64,000 nucleotides of DNA from Synechocystis sp. PCC 6714 (lineage in GTDB: Bacteria; Cyanobacteriota; Cyanobacteriia; Cyanobacteriales; Microcystaceae), in the NCBI RefSeq assembly GCF_000478825.2, contig NZ_CP007542.1:1550001-1614000 (forward strand), in the 5' to 3' direction. Made by a program: the position numbers and the translations under genes. Below the pieces are notes generated by a model that searched no databases, was not told the origin of the DNA, and was given only the letters and a program-made list of their open reading frames with translations. Of this stretch, positions 1 to 8,617 are shown piece after piece (positions within the stretch are counted from its first letter, which is position 1; every line of letters starts with the position of its first letter).

Positions 1-1
1 C

Positions 2-778
2 ACCACTAATAATTGTCCAGGGGCGATCGATGTGGCTAAGGTGCAAGATGTTCTGGGGGGAGCGGGTCTAGGCAACAGCAGTGTACAGGTGATTGAGGAC
101 TACACCCTTTCTATTCGCCAACAGACCCTGGATGTGGAACAGCGGGAAGGGGTAATCAAGGCGTTGAATGAGGGCATTGGCAAATTTGATCCAGAAACCA
201 TTCAAATTGATACTGTTGGCCCCACAGTGGGCAAAGCTTTATTCCAGTCTGGGGTTTTAGCTCTGGTGCTATCTTTGTTCGGAATTATTATTTATCTGAG
301 TGTTCGTTTCCAGATTGACTACGCATTTTTTGCCATTGTTGCCTTGATACATGACGTGGTAGTAACCATGGGGGCTTTTGCGATTTTTGGTTTGCTGGGG
401 GGAGTGGAAGTGGATAGCCTTTTTCTCGTCTCCCTGCTAACTATTATTGGCTTTTCTGTAAACGATACGGTGGTAATTTATGACCGCATTCGGGAGACTT
501 TGGATCGTTATCCAGATTGGAGTATTGACCGGGCTACGGACGATGCCGTTAATCAAACTTTGACTCGTTCCATTAATACTTCTTTGACCACCTGTTTACC
601 CCTAGTGGCGATTTTTCTCTTTGGGGGAGATTCGTTAAAGTTCTTCGCCTTAGCCCTGTTGATCGGTTTCACTTCTGGGGTTTATTCGAGTATTTTTATT
701 GCCACAACCCTCTGGGCCTGGTGGCGTAAACGGCGATCGCCAAAGAATCCCCCCAGGGAAATGGTGGTGGAAGCTTAA
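2..778 (+). CDS. secF: Protein-export membrane protein SecF (5' truncated by window edge)
   Basis: The frame is open to the first base of the window, so the true start lies upstream and the N-terminal part is missing. The visible ~258 residues carry the SecF hallmarks: a periplasmic stretch ending at [10 protein letters not shown], then hydrophobic segments with the conserved ALIHDVVVT and [18 protein letters not shown] motifs, and a final membrane helix followed by a basic cytoplasmic tail. With SecD, SecF forms the RND-type proton-motive-force-driven unit that helps the SecYEG translocon release exported proteins. secD would be expected just upstream, outside the window. The next gene is convergent, so this is the end of its operon. 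Confidence 0.95.
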   Translation, partial: TTNNCPGAIDVAKVQDVLGGAGLGNSSVQVIEDYTLSIRQQTLDVEQREGVIKALNEGIGKFDPETIQIDTVGPTVGKALFQSGVLALVLSLFGIIIYLSVRFQIDYAFFAIVALIHDVVVTMGAFAIFGLLGGVEVDSLFLVSLLTIIGFSVNDTVVIYDRIRETLDRYPDWSIDRATDDAVNQTLTRSINTSLTTCLPLVAIFLFGGDSLKFFALALLIGFTSGVYSSIFIATTLWAWWRKRRSPKNPPREMVVEA

Positions 779-814
779 CTGGATCGGAATTTGAGTACTC
801 GTTAATTAACCACA

Positions 815-2851
815 TCACATCAACCACTGTTGTTGGGGCACTCCAATGGCAATGCCTTCAGATGCAAAGGCCACGTTCACCCGTAGTCGCAATTCCCTAG
901 CCACATCCCACTGTTCCCCCGGCAGGGTTTTGAGCCAAATGCGAATCCTAATGCCTTGATGGGAAACTTCCTCAATGCCCTTTAGCTCAGGGGCCTGAAT
1001 CATTTTTGGATGCCACCAGGGGTCATGGTACAGTCCCAATGCCACCTGTTGCAAAACGGCGATCGCTTTTTTGGGGTCTGCATCGGCGGCCACCAGAATA
1101 GAATAGTCTACCCTCGACCAATCCTTAGTTTGATTACAGACAGTGCCAATGGCCCCATTGGGAATGGTGACTAAATCTCCATTAGGACAGCGGATGCGGG
1201 TGACAAATAGGTTTGTATCTTCCACTACCCCTTCAAACTCGCCAATCAGAACAAAATCATTAATGGCAAACGCATCACTCATCAGATTAGAAATACCGGC
1301 AATTAAATCCTTGATCAAGTTTTGGGAACCGAAGGACACCGCAAAACCAATAATCCCGGCCCCAGCCAGTACCGTGGCCACCGGCACATCGAACAAACTA
1401 AGGGAAAAGACAAAAGCAGTGAAAATGCAGATGACGATGTTAATGCCTCTAATAGCACTACTGATAGTATTAATTCTGATTTTTCTTCGTGTATATTTGG
1501 CAGTTTGTAAAATAGCATAATCATTTTCAATAGTATGAAAAAAAGACTCAATTAAAAAATCCGATATTTTGATTAAAATTATTGCAGATAACCAAATTAA
1601 GGTTAGGGAAATCGGGGTACCCGATAATTGTCGGCCTAAACGTCTGGTATTGGGGAAAACTTGGAGCAAAAAAGCACTGCCCCGAATCCAAATGATGAAG
1701 AGAAAAAAGATTAGGATTCTGCGGGTAAAAACTACTTGCTTGAGGCGATTCTTGAGAAAATCATAAAAATCCTTGCCCTGGAAAAGTTCGAGGATATTTT
1801 CAAAGATTTTCTGGTTATTTAAAGAAAAGGCTAGTGGGGGATGTTTTTTGCTATCTCCCCAGCCAACATTGCCAAACAATATGTATTTAAAGTAAGCACT
1901 GAGATAATAAATAAAAATTGCTATTCGGTCTAGAACTTGGAAAGCGAAGGAGTAGCGAGGAATTGCTGCAATATCACTAAAAATAGAAGCATCAATATTA
2001 TTGTAGTCAAAATTTTGGTCTTGATCCTCCGCTTTTATTAAACAATTGATAGCCATTTTGAGTAAATGAATTCTATGACCCAGCCAACGGTAAATAAAGA
2101 GTACTGTTAAGGAAACTGTGAGCACAATAATGATGATAACTAGAGCAATTCTTATTTGTCTTCGCAGGGCTTCCGGTTGTCGTTCCTGCCTCGCTCGTAT
2201 TAAGGCATTGCGGACTTGTTCCACCGTTTCTGAAGCCAAGTCTTCCGGAGTGAGGGCATATAAATCCGCATCGGCTTTGGTAATGGTCCGAAGAATTTGT
2301 GGCCGAAGATTTTTGCCGTCGCTAATTTGGATAATAATAGCTCCATTGAGAATGGAACTAGCCACGTTCAAGGTCTCTGGATCAAAGCCCCGCTGGACAA
2401 TTTCTTTAAACTTACTCTCAATACGTTGTTGACGATAAACAATCGGACTAAGGGAAGAATCTCCTTCTTGATTGGCATTTCCTGTGGGCACAGCAATTAA
2501 AAAAATTGGCTCCCCATCGACCCTAACGGTAGTGTAATCCAAGTTACCAATTCTACCGGATAAATCTGGTTCAAAGCCTAGGTTAAAAGCTTTATTTTGT
2601 AGGGGAAGATCAGGGTTGACGGGTTCCACTAGGTCAATTTGGGGCGGTAGTTGACTAAGGAGAGTTTTTCCCGGTTGGGCCTGGGCAACACCTAGGCTCA
2701 GCAGCAAGGTGAGCAGGATGAGGGCTATTAGTTGCCTTAAATTTAATCCTTGATGGCGAAAAATATGATTTTCTTTACTCTTTGGGTGCAGTCTGACAAC
2801 GAATAAATTCCAAAGGGAGGTTATCACTGTCAGCAATGAATAAAACTTCAT
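815..2851 (-). CDS. MscS-family mechanosensitive ion channel
   Basis: About 678 residues from the ATG at 2851; a TTG 15 bases upstream would add five. An N-terminal hydrophobic segment ending in GVAQAQ looks like a signal peptide, followed by a ~170-residue probable periplasmic domain, several membrane segments, and the MscS core: a Gly/Ala-rich pore helix (VLAGAGIIGFAVSFG) then QNLIKDLIAG and a beta domain with VTIPNGAIGTV. The family opens under membrane tension during osmotic down-shock; the long N-terminal extension resembles larger multi-domain members. The predicted start lies inside the 3' end of the upstream VOC gene, giving a ~77-base overlap with no good ribosome site, so the real start is uncertain. 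Confidence 0.85.
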   Translation of the reverse strand: MKFYSLLTVITSLWNLFVVRLHPKSKENHIFRHQGLNLRQLIALILLTLLLSLGVAQAQPGKTLLSQLPPQIDLVEPVNPDLPLQNKAFNLGFEPDLSGRIGNLDYTTVRVDGEPIFLIAVPTGNANQEGDSSLSPIVYRQQRIESKFKEIVQRGFDPETLNVASSILNGAIIIQISDGKNLRPQILRTITKADADLYALTPEDLASETVEQVRNALIRARQERQPEALRRQIRIALVIIIIVLTVSLTVLFIYRWLGHRIHLLKMAINCLIKAEDQDQNFDYNNIDASIFSDIAAIPRYSFAFQVLDRIAIFIYYLSAYFKYILFGNVGWGDSKKHPPLAFSLNNQKIFENILELFQGKDFYDFLKNRLKQVVFTRRILIFFLFIIWIRGSAFLLQVFPNTRRLGRQLSGTPISLTLIWLSAIILIKISDFLIESFFHTIENDYAILQTAKYTRRKIRINTISSAIRGINIVICIFTAFVFSLSLFDVPVATVLAGAGIIGFAVSFGSQNLIKDLIAGISNLMSDAFAINDFVLIGEFEGVVEDTNLFVTRIRCPNGDLVTIPNGAIGTVCNQTKDWSRVDYSILVAADADPKKAIAVLQQVALGLYHDPWWHPKMIQAPELKGIEEVSHQGIRIRIWLKTLPGEQWDVARELRLRVNVAFASEGIAIGVPQQQWLM

Positions 2852-3221
2852 AAATATGATCACCAATTTGTTGTTGCTGGGGGGGTAAAAGAATTTTTAA
2901 TGGTTCAATTTGTTCTGGATTAATCTGGCAGGCTTCGGCAAATTGCCCCGTTAATTTTTCTAGCCATTCAGGCAAACTTTTTACCTGGTTAGTTAAATCA
3001 AAGGAAAGATGGTAATAACCCACATAATGCTCATCAGTAAAGGCATCGGGGGCTGGTCTAGGCTCAGGAATTTGAATTAATTCAATGCGTCCTCCCAAAC
3101 CAGTGAGCCAGCAAGCTAAGGTGTAACCAGTGGTGAATCTTTCCCCAAGAGTAAAACCTAGTAGTTCGTAAAAGGCGATCGCCCGGTGGATATTAGCAGT
3201 ACGAATAGAAACATGGTGCAT
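2775..3221 (-). CDS. Glyoxalase/VOC superfamily protein
   Basis: A 148-residue single-domain protein. It begins with MHHVSIRTAN and FYELLGFTLGERF, the usual start of a vicinal-oxygen-chelate fold, with a second half around YYHLSFDL and ending in LPLEFIRC. Candidate metal ligands are the N-terminal His, the Glu in GRIELIQIP, the His in YYHLS and the Glu in LEFI, as in lactoylglutathione lyase-like proteins. Substrate cannot be assigned, since VOC proteins include glyoxalase I, dioxygenases and resistance proteins. It lies directly upstream of the MscS-type gene on the same strand and overlaps it. A response-regulator gene is divergent on the other side. Confidence 0.8.
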   Translation of the reverse strand: MHHVSIRTANIHRAIAFYELLGFTLGERFTTGYTLACWLTGLGGRIELIQIPEPRPAPDAFTDEHYVGYYHLSFDLTNQVKSLPEWLEKLTGQFAEACQINPEQIEPLKILLPPQQQQIGDHIYEVLFIADSDNLPLEFIRCQTAPKE

Positions 3222-3292
3222 GGTGCTCTATGCTGGGGGAGTCAAGGGGAAATTAACTTTTCAGCGACGCTTAATTTATTACAACCTTACCA

Positions 3293-3685
3293 ATGTCTGA
3301 ACTGAAAATCCTAATTGTTGACGATGAACCCCACATTGTAATTCTGCTGGAAGAGGTGTTTGAACTTTTGGTGGAAGAATATGAGGTGGAACTGTTAACT
3401 GCCATGGATGGGGAACAAGCCCTGGCCCTAGCAGCTGAACATCGTCCTCAATTGGTGATTTTGGATGTAATGTTACCGAAGATTAGTGGTTTAGCGGTGT
3501 GTCAAGGCATTAAGGAAAACCCTGATTTAGCGGGTACGACGGTTATTTTGCTGACCGCCAAAGGTCAACAGTTCGATCGCCAGGTGGGGTTGGCCATGGG
3601 GGCGGATTGTTATGTGACTAAACCCTTTCGACCCAGGGATTTATTGGCCCAGGCCAAGGAAATTTTGGGCATTGGAGAAGACTGA
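3293..3685 (+). CDS. Stand-alone response regulator (CheY-like receiver)
   Basis: 130 residues made of one receiver domain and no output domain. The phosphorylation pocket is complete: acidic pair D10/D11, phospho-acceptor D58 in LVILDVMLP, T88 in ILLTAK and K110 in YVTKPF. Such single-domain regulators act by protein-protein contact, typically downstream of a hybrid histidine kinase or in a phosphorelay. No kinase gene lies nearby, so the partner is unknown. It is divergent from the VOC gene and convergent with the MnmD-like gene, so it is probably transcribed alone. Confidence 0.9.
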   Translation: MSELKILIVDDEPHIVILLEEVFELLVEEYEVELLTAMDGEQALALAAEHRPQLVILDVMLPKISGLAVCQGIKENPDLAGTTVILLTAKGQQFDRQVGLAMGADCYVTKPFRPRDLLAQAKEILGIGED

Positions 3686-3710
3686 GAGCCAGTTTTAGAA
3701 AGATTCAGAG

Positions 3711-4616
3711 TTAGGGGCAATGGTCAATTTCCCCGTTGAGCCAACGTTTTTTCCAACGGCTGGTGGGTTCCCATGCACTTTTGCTCTGTTCCCCTTGACG
3801 ACGGGCTAGGATTACCTCCGCCGGGTCTGTCCCCAGGGGATCACGGTAGGGTATGGCCGCCTTAGTTTGCAGATGTTCCATTTCCCATGGGGCAAATGTC
3901 GATGGGGGCAATGGTTGGGGGCTCGCCAGGGTACCCAGGGGCCGACGACGGGGATGGGGCGGTTGGCCGTCTCCCATGGTGGCAATGGACAGTCCCGACA
4001 GTTGTAAACCATGGCGCACCGCCGCTGCACTGCAATAGGTGGCTAAACGGCCTGTTGGAGCCAAGCGATCGCCTAGATGACGCAAAAACTCCACCGTCCA
4101 GAGCTGAGGACATTTGGGGGGAGAAAAAGGATCTAAAAAAATGGCGTCAGCCCCTATATTCTGGGGAACCACGGACAGCAATGTTTGTCGAGCATCTCCG
4201 ATCGCCAGATGGGCTGTTAAAAATTCCCTGCTAACCGTTTCTGTTTGGGCTAGATCCTGCAAAATCTCCTGCACTAAATCTGGCCAACCCTGGAGCAAAC
4301 CATTGGCGATCGCCTGGCGGGGCACTTGCAGATCATTTTCCAGACCGTATAGGGTGACATGGCAGTGGGGATTAACCTCCCAAATGGCCGTCAGGGCTGC
4401 CGCTGTGTTGTAGCCCAAGCCATAGCAGACATCAATAATGGTTAAGTGGGAGCGTTCTTCTGCTAACTGGGGTAAAAGGCAGGGATGAACAAATTTTTCG
4501 TCCGCCTCCGCCTTAGCACCCCGCTGGGAATGGAACGTTTCCCCAAACTGGGGCGAATAGAACGTAAAAGAACCATCCGCCGTCAACTGGGGAGTAAAAG
4601 GGGCCACAGTGGTCAA
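3711..4616 (-). CDS. MnmD-like tRNA-modification methyltransferase (MnmC N-domain type)
   Basis: 301 residues. An SAM-binding glycine-rich loop (VCYGLGYNTAAAL) and the family motif IFLDPFSPPKCPQLWTVEFL place it with the methyltransferase half of MnmC, known as MnmD when free-standing. MnmC(m)/MnmD methylates aminomethyl-uridine derivatives at the wobble position of certain tRNAs. The FAD-dependent oxidase half of enterobacterial MnmC is absent, as is common outside proteobacteria. It sits 3 bases downstream of an unknown gene on the same strand, so the two are likely co-transcribed. The exact tRNA substrate is inferred from the family only. Confidence 0.8.
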   Translation of the reverse strand: MTTVAPFTPQLTADGSFTFYSPQFGETFHSQRGAKAEADEKFVHPCLLPQLAEERSHLTIIDVCYGLGYNTAAALTAIWEVNPHCHVTLYGLENDLQVPRQAIANGLLQGWPDLVQEILQDLAQTETVSREFLTAHLAIGDARQTLLSVVPQNIGADAIFLDPFSPPKCPQLWTVEFLRHLGDRLAPTGRLATYCSAAAVRHGLQLSGLSIATMGDGQPPHPRRRPLGTLASPQPLPPSTFAPWEMEHLQTKAAIPYRDPLGTDPAEVILARRQGEQSKSAWEPTSRWKKRWLNGEIDHCP

Positions 4617-4619
4617 AAA

Positions 4620-5006
4620 TTAGCCCTCCCTTCCCGGCTTACCCTGGGCCAATTCCCCTTTCAGGGTGGCAATTTCCTCCGTCAGGCGATCGAGCTCCCT
4701 TTTCGCCGTCGCAAAATCGATGATGTTATTGGATGCATTAGTAGTGGTTTTACCCAAGGGATTGGGTACCGATCGCCGCCATTGCTCCAGAAGTTGATCC
4801 ACATACTGACGGGCTTCGGTTTCCGTAGTGGTGCCCTTTTGGGCCCATTGGCTGGCCCGTTGGTCCCATTCCTGTTGCAAATCCTGGAAAGTGCCCTGGC
4901 GTTTTTGCGGATCCTGCAATGTTTCCACCAAACTAGCGGTGGCTCCCACCGTAATCCGAAAACCTTGCTGGAGAGTGTTTAACAAAGTGCTGTTGTTGGT
5001 AGTCAT
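4620..5006 (-). CDS. Conserved hypothetical, helical/coiled-coil, possibly phasin-like
   Basis: 128 residues, soluble, almost entirely helix-forming, starting MTTNNSTLLNTLQQGF and ending with a heptad-like stretch (TAKRELDRLTEEIATLKGEL) typical of a coiled coil. The N-terminal half contains ASLVETLQDPQKRQGTF, a pattern I associate with small cyanobacterial proteins of the phasin-like type, but I cannot confirm that membership. It precedes the MnmD-like gene by 3 bases and probably shares its transcript. No catalytic motif, signal peptide or membrane segment is visible. Confidence 0.7.
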   Translation of the reverse strand: MTTNNSTLLNTLQQGFRITVGATASLVETLQDPQKRQGTFQDLQQEWDQRASQWAQKGTTTETEARQYVDQLLEQWRRSVPNPLGKTTTNASNNIIDFATAKRELDRLTEEIATLKGELAQGKPGREG

Positions 5007-5111
5007 CGTTAAAACTTGAGGTAGTTGAAGGTTAGGATTGAGTTCTCCAATGGTCGTTGCACTGATGGAAGTGGAACTGTGAAATACACCGTGGGTGAAC
5101 CACGTTTGACC

Positions 5112-5609
5112 CTAAGCTAAACCAAAATGTCCTGTTTCCGCCACTGGACGGGGCACCAAGCCAGTTTCCCAACAAAGTTTCTGGAAATCTTTGATCAACC
5201 CACTGCGCTCAATTTGAGAATACTTATTCAGGTGACCTTTTTGGTTATAGACCAGCAACAGATCAAGCTCCGGTAGGGTGGCAAAGTGCAACAGTAAATT
5301 AAAAATGTCAATGGACTGAATTTGATATTCTTCCCTGGAAAAATTGGGATGTCTTTGGGCATCCTGTTTATTGCCAAAGCAAAATATGGCCGTCGCAGTC
5401 TTTCCCCCCCCTTTGGCGCTCAGGGTAAGTTTGACTAGGTTGTCATTGTGGCGACCAGTCCAAATATAAAGCTTATCCACGTTCAGCTTTTTGCCAATTT
5501 CTTCAAACAGAGGAGCCATCACCAACTGCACCACCTTTTTCTCGTCTCCGGTCCCTTCCGCTTGCTGGGACTGTTGCAGGAATTCTTCCTTAAATTTTTT
5601 CAAGCTCAT
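5112..5609 (-). CDS. Conserved hypothetical protein
   Basis: 165 residues, starting MSLKKFKEEFLQQ. I do not recognise the family. The protein is soluble, with a helical N-terminus, a central beta-rich part (KLYIWTGRHNDNLVKLTLSA) with alternating charged and hydrophobic residues, and a helical C-terminus. It lies 7 bases downstream of the RNase H-like gene on the same strand, so the two look like one transcription unit. Base composition matches the neighbouring core genes, arguing against recent transfer. Confidence 0.65.
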   Translation of the reverse strand: MSLKKFKEEFLQQSQQAEGTGDEKKVVQLVMAPLFEEIGKKLNVDKLYIWTGRHNDNLVKLTLSAKGGGKTATAIFCFGNKQDAQRHPNFSREEYQIQSIDIFNLLLHFATLPELDLLLVYNQKGHLNKYSQIERSGLIKDFQKLCWETGLVPRPVAETGHFGLA

Positions 5610-5616
5610 AGGTTTT

Positions 5617-6489
5617 TCAATTTCCAGAGGTTTTGAGGCGGTCGGCGATCGCCGTGAGAAACTGATTGCTCAATTCCGGTAACTGAGCTAAATCCCTCAT
5701 TAATCTAGTTTTGGCCCCCGGGGAAAGGTGCATAATCATGCTAACAATTTGCTGTACCGGATCCATCGCAGGCAATGTGTCTTTAACCTGGCTGGGCTCT
5801 TCCGGCTGGCGATCGCCATGGTCAGTGGCAAAGGGATCTACCGGGCTCGGGGCTGGAGGTCGGGGCAAAGGAGAATTGGAAAAACCGGGATCCGTAGGGG
5901 AAAAAACTTCCTCAACGGCAACCGCCCCTGGCTGTAATGGAGGGGGACTGGGGGGGGAAAACTCAATGTAACCGGGGTCGTGTTGGGTGTCGATAAACGC
6001 TCCATCTTTGGGGGGCAGAGGTTTTGGTTTGGCTAGTCCATTTACCCTGGGGAAATCCGTTGCCATGGCCAAACACTTTTGTACCATATGATAGGCCGGA
6101 CGATTTTGAGTAAGGGGAATCCATTCCACCATCACCCGCTCAAATCCACTCATCACTGTCAAAACTTCTCGGTGCAGTTGACGCACAGTGGTCTGCCCAA
6201 TTTCTTCTAGGCCATTGACCTGGTTAAATACCCTTTCGTCGTGGCCCTTGACCTCAATTTCCCGGATTCCCAATTGCCAGGCCTTTTGCAAACCGATGAG
6301 CAAAGCTTTGTAGGCGGCTTCCGTACTGCTAACGGAGGCAAGTAATTGTTTGACGCTGGTTCTTTTGCCTGTGGGCAATAACAGAATGGCCACTGCCGCT
6401 CCCCGGTCTTTTTTTCCTAGGGAATCTCCGGCATAAAACAAAATTGGCACACATTTACCTGTAATGCTGGGGGAAGGGGAATTAGCCAT
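5617..6489 (-). CDS. Ribonuclease H-fold protein with proline-rich linker
   Basis: About 290 residues from the ATG at 6489 (MANSPSPS); a longer in-frame start at 6600 would leave only 20 bases to the divergent gene and adds a poorly conserved-looking leader. The first ~150 residues look like the RNase HI/reverse-transcriptase-associated fold: FYAGDSLGKKDRGAAVAILL as strand 1-2, SSTEAAYKALLIGLQKA with the second acidic residue, and IEVKGHDERVFNQVNG with the third. A ~90-residue Pro/Ser-rich linker follows, then a short helical C-terminal domain. Activity is not assured because the canonical first Asp is displaced. It is followed at 7 bases by an unknown gene. Confidence 0.7.
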   Translation of the reverse strand: MANSPSPSITGKCVPILFYAGDSLGKKDRGAAVAILLLPTGKRTSVKQLLASVSSTEAAYKALLIGLQKAWQLGIREIEVKGHDERVFNQVNGLEEIGQTTVRQLHREVLTVMSGFERVMVEWIPLTQNRPAYHMVQKCLAMATDFPRVNGLAKPKPLPPKDGAFIDTQHDPGYIEFSPPSPPPLQPGAVAVEEVFSPTDPGFSNSPLPRPPAPSPVDPFATDHGDRQPEEPSQVKDTLPAMDPVQQIVSMIMHLSPGAKTRLMRDLAQLPELSNQFLTAIADRLKTSGN

Positions 6490-6620
6490 TGGTGCCGGTG
6501 TGTTTACTGATTGAATTAGGAACCCTATGCCCCACTGGGAAGTACAGACTAAGTATGCCCTTTGATTCCGCCATGGGAGGATGTCAGAATGACAGGGCAA
6601 CTAATCGGAGTAATTAATCC

Positions 6621-7304
6621 ATGTTGGAAAGAATCCTTGAGCCAGAGGTGATGGATACCGAAGCAGAGGCGCTGGACTACGATGCCATGGATTTTCGAGC
6701 AGTTAATCTCGCTTTTGCCGAGAGGGCTTGCCAATTGGGCCCAACCCGGGGCACGGTGTTAGACGCTGGTACTGGTACGGCCCGCATTCCCATTTTACTC
6801 GCCCAGCTACGTCCTGGATGGCAAATTACAGCCATTGATTTTGCCCGTTCCATGTTGGCGATCGCCAGGGAAAACGTCATTGATGCGGGGTGTGAAGCAC
6901 AGATTTGCCTGGAATTTGTCGATGCCAAGCGGTTGCCCTATGCCAATGGTTCCTTTGACGGAGTGATTGCCAATAGCCTTTGTCACCATCTGCCCCGGCC
7001 GTTAGATTTTTTGCGGGAGGTGAAACGGGTACTGAAACCCCACGGTTTTCTATTAATTAGGGATTTAATTCGCCCGGAGTCCCAAGCAAGATTGGCCGAA
7101 TTGGTAACGGCGATCGGTTCTGATTACAATGACCGGCAAAGGAAACTTTTTGCTGACTCTCTCCATGCTTCCCTCACCATAGCCGAAGTGCAAGACTATC
7201 TCGAGCAGTTGGGCTGGGGCGGAGATAATGGATCAAACTTTGCTCCCCGACTTTACCAATCTTCCGATCGCCATTGGACAGTGGAGAAGGCATTCCAAAA
7301 TTAG
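6621..7304 (+). CDS. Class I SAM-dependent methyltransferase
   Basis: 227 residues. The SAM-binding motif VLDAGTGTARIPILLAQ is followed by an acidic residue after strand 2 (ITAIDFARSMLAIA), VDAKRLPYANGSFDGV as motif II and REVKRVLKPHGFLLIRDL as motif III, the UbiE/Methyltransf_11 pattern. The N-terminus has an EPEVMDTEAEALDYDAMD lead-in seen in several cyanobacterial members. Substrate unknown; the family methylates small molecules, quinones and lipids. It is divergent from the RNase H-like gene with a short shared promoter region. Confidence 0.8.
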   Translation: MLERILEPEVMDTEAEALDYDAMDFRAVNLAFAERACQLGPTRGTVLDAGTGTARIPILLAQLRPGWQITAIDFARSMLAIARENVIDAGCEAQICLEFVDAKRLPYANGSFDGVIANSLCHHLPRPLDFLREVKRVLKPHGFLLIRDLIRPESQARLAELVTAIGSDYNDRQRKLFADSLHASLTIAEVQDYLEQLGWGGDNGSNFAPRLYQSSDRHWTVEKAFQN

Positions 7305-7540
7305 ACGGTGACACCACGGCGGGGATCTGACCAAGGGACCCAGGTTTCCACTGATTTGCGTTAAAATTCTCGTAAGTTTCTCCCACTGGGGATTTTTCTC
7401 TCGACCTGCATATGCTACTTTTTCTGGCCCATCTTTCGGCCCATCCGGCACCAACCTCCCACCAGTATTTCCCAAGACAGGCACCCTAAGGCTTTATTTC
7501 GCCCCGTTCTGTCCCCCCACTGCTATCTAGGAGCTTGCCC

Positions 7541-7873
7541 ATGCTACACCGGAAAATCTATCAACTTTGTACCGATGGCCACGAGGTCAGTCTTTACCTA
7601 AGGGACCAACAAAGGTGGGTGGAAAATGCCAAAATTCTGACATTGGAGGGGGATTTAGTGACTTTCCGCTACGAGACGGAAGAGGAAGATGAGGTCTGTG
7701 CCTGGGAAGAAATGGTGCGCCTGGAAAGTATCGGCTCCGTTAACCGCAAGTTGGCTTCCGTTTCCCGCCTTGGTCATGAACTATTAATTTCCGAAGATTG
7801 TCCAGAAGCGGAACAGTTGCTGGCCCGATCGCCAAAGTTTCATCAGGAAGAGGAAGAGGAAGACTGCGACTAG
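7541..7873 (+). CDS. Conserved acidic cyanobacterial protein of unknown function
   Basis: 110 residues from the ATG at 7541; a Shine-Dalgarno-like CTAGGAG ends eight bases upstream and decides this start over a TTG two codons earlier. The protein is soluble, with a small beta-rich N-terminal half (IYQLCTDGHEVSLYLRDQQRW) and a very acidic tail (QEEEEEDCD). I do not recognise a function. It precedes signal peptidase I by 46 bases on the same strand, so co-transcription with lepB is possible. Confidence 0.75.
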   Translation: MLHRKIYQLCTDGHEVSLYLRDQQRWVENAKILTLEGDLVTFRYETEEEDEVCAWEEMVRLESIGSVNRKLASVSRLGHELLISEDCPEAEQLLARSPKFHQEEEEEDCD

Positions 7874-7919
7874 ACTGGAACAAGTTAAGATAAATTCCCC
7901 CACTTTTCCCGGCCCCACT

Positions 7920-8576
7920 ATGACCGAAAATATTGTCCGCGAAACCACCAAAAAGAAGGAAAGCCCTCCGGAAAACACTTGGCTAGAATTGGGCAAAACC
8001 ATGGTCACCGCGGTTATTCTGGCGATCGGTATTCGGACTTTTGTGGCCGAAGCTCGTTACATTCCCTCCTCCTCCATGGAGCCCACCCTCCAAATTAACG
8101 ATCGCCTGATCATTGAAAAGATCAGTTACCGATTGCGGGACCCCGAGCGGGGGGAAATTGTAGTGTTTAACCCCACCGACGCCCTCAAGGAAAAAAATTT
8201 CCACGATGCCTTCATCAAGCGCATCATCGGCTTACCGGGGGACGAGGTTAGGGTTTCCCAGGGTAACGTTTACGTCAACGGAGAAATGCTGGACGAAGAC
8301 TATATTGCCGCCCCCCCCAGCTACGAGTACGGCCCGGTGAAAGTGCCTGAAGATCAATATTTAGTGCTAGGGGATAACCGCAACAACAGCTACGATTCCC
8401 ATTACTGGGGTTTTGTCCCTCGGGAAAAATTACTCGGCCGTGCCTTTGTCCGTTTTTGGCCCGTACCCCGTGTGGGTCTGCTCACGGATGATCCAGGACA
8501 GGAGCCATTGGAGATTAGCCCCCAAGCATCGGAGAGTCCGGCTGTTGCTCCCCAGGCCGTGCCCCAGGGCCGTTAG
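7920..8576 (+). CDS. lepB: Signal peptidase I (leader peptidase)
   Basis: 218 residues. An N-terminal cytoplasmic tail is followed by one membrane segment (residues ~26-41) and the catalytic domain. The Ser/Lys dyad is clear: S52 in PSSSMEPTL and K100 in FIKRIIGLPGDEV. The C-terminal box GDNRNNSYDSHYWGFVP is intact, and a Pro/Ala-rich tail follows. The enzyme cleaves signal peptides of proteins exported across the plasma or thylakoid membrane; cyanobacteria often have two paralogues. Length is typical for the family. Confidence 0.95.
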   Translation: MTENIVRETTKKKESPPENTWLELGKTMVTAVILAIGIRTFVAEARYIPSSSMEPTLQINDRLIIEKISYRLRDPERGEIVVFNPTDALKEKNFHDAFIKRIIGLPGDEVRVSQGNVYVNGEMLDEDYIAAPPSYEYGPVKVPEDQYLVLGDNRNNSYDSHYWGFVPREKLLGRAFVRFWPVPRVGLLTDDPGQEPLEISPQASESPAVAPQAVPQGR

Positions 8577-8617
8577 ATTAGGATTAACCACCACCGTGCG
8601 GAGAGAATCAGATAATT

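Noticed and set aside
1143-1520. A 125-codon plus-strand frame opposite the MscS gene
   Set aside because: It lies entirely inside a well-supported gene on the other strand and looks like a mirror of its coding pattern.
4485-4982. A 165-codon plus-strand frame over the MnmD-like and phasin-like genes
   Set aside because: Low-complexity Arg/Leu-rich translation and overlap with two minus-strand genes.
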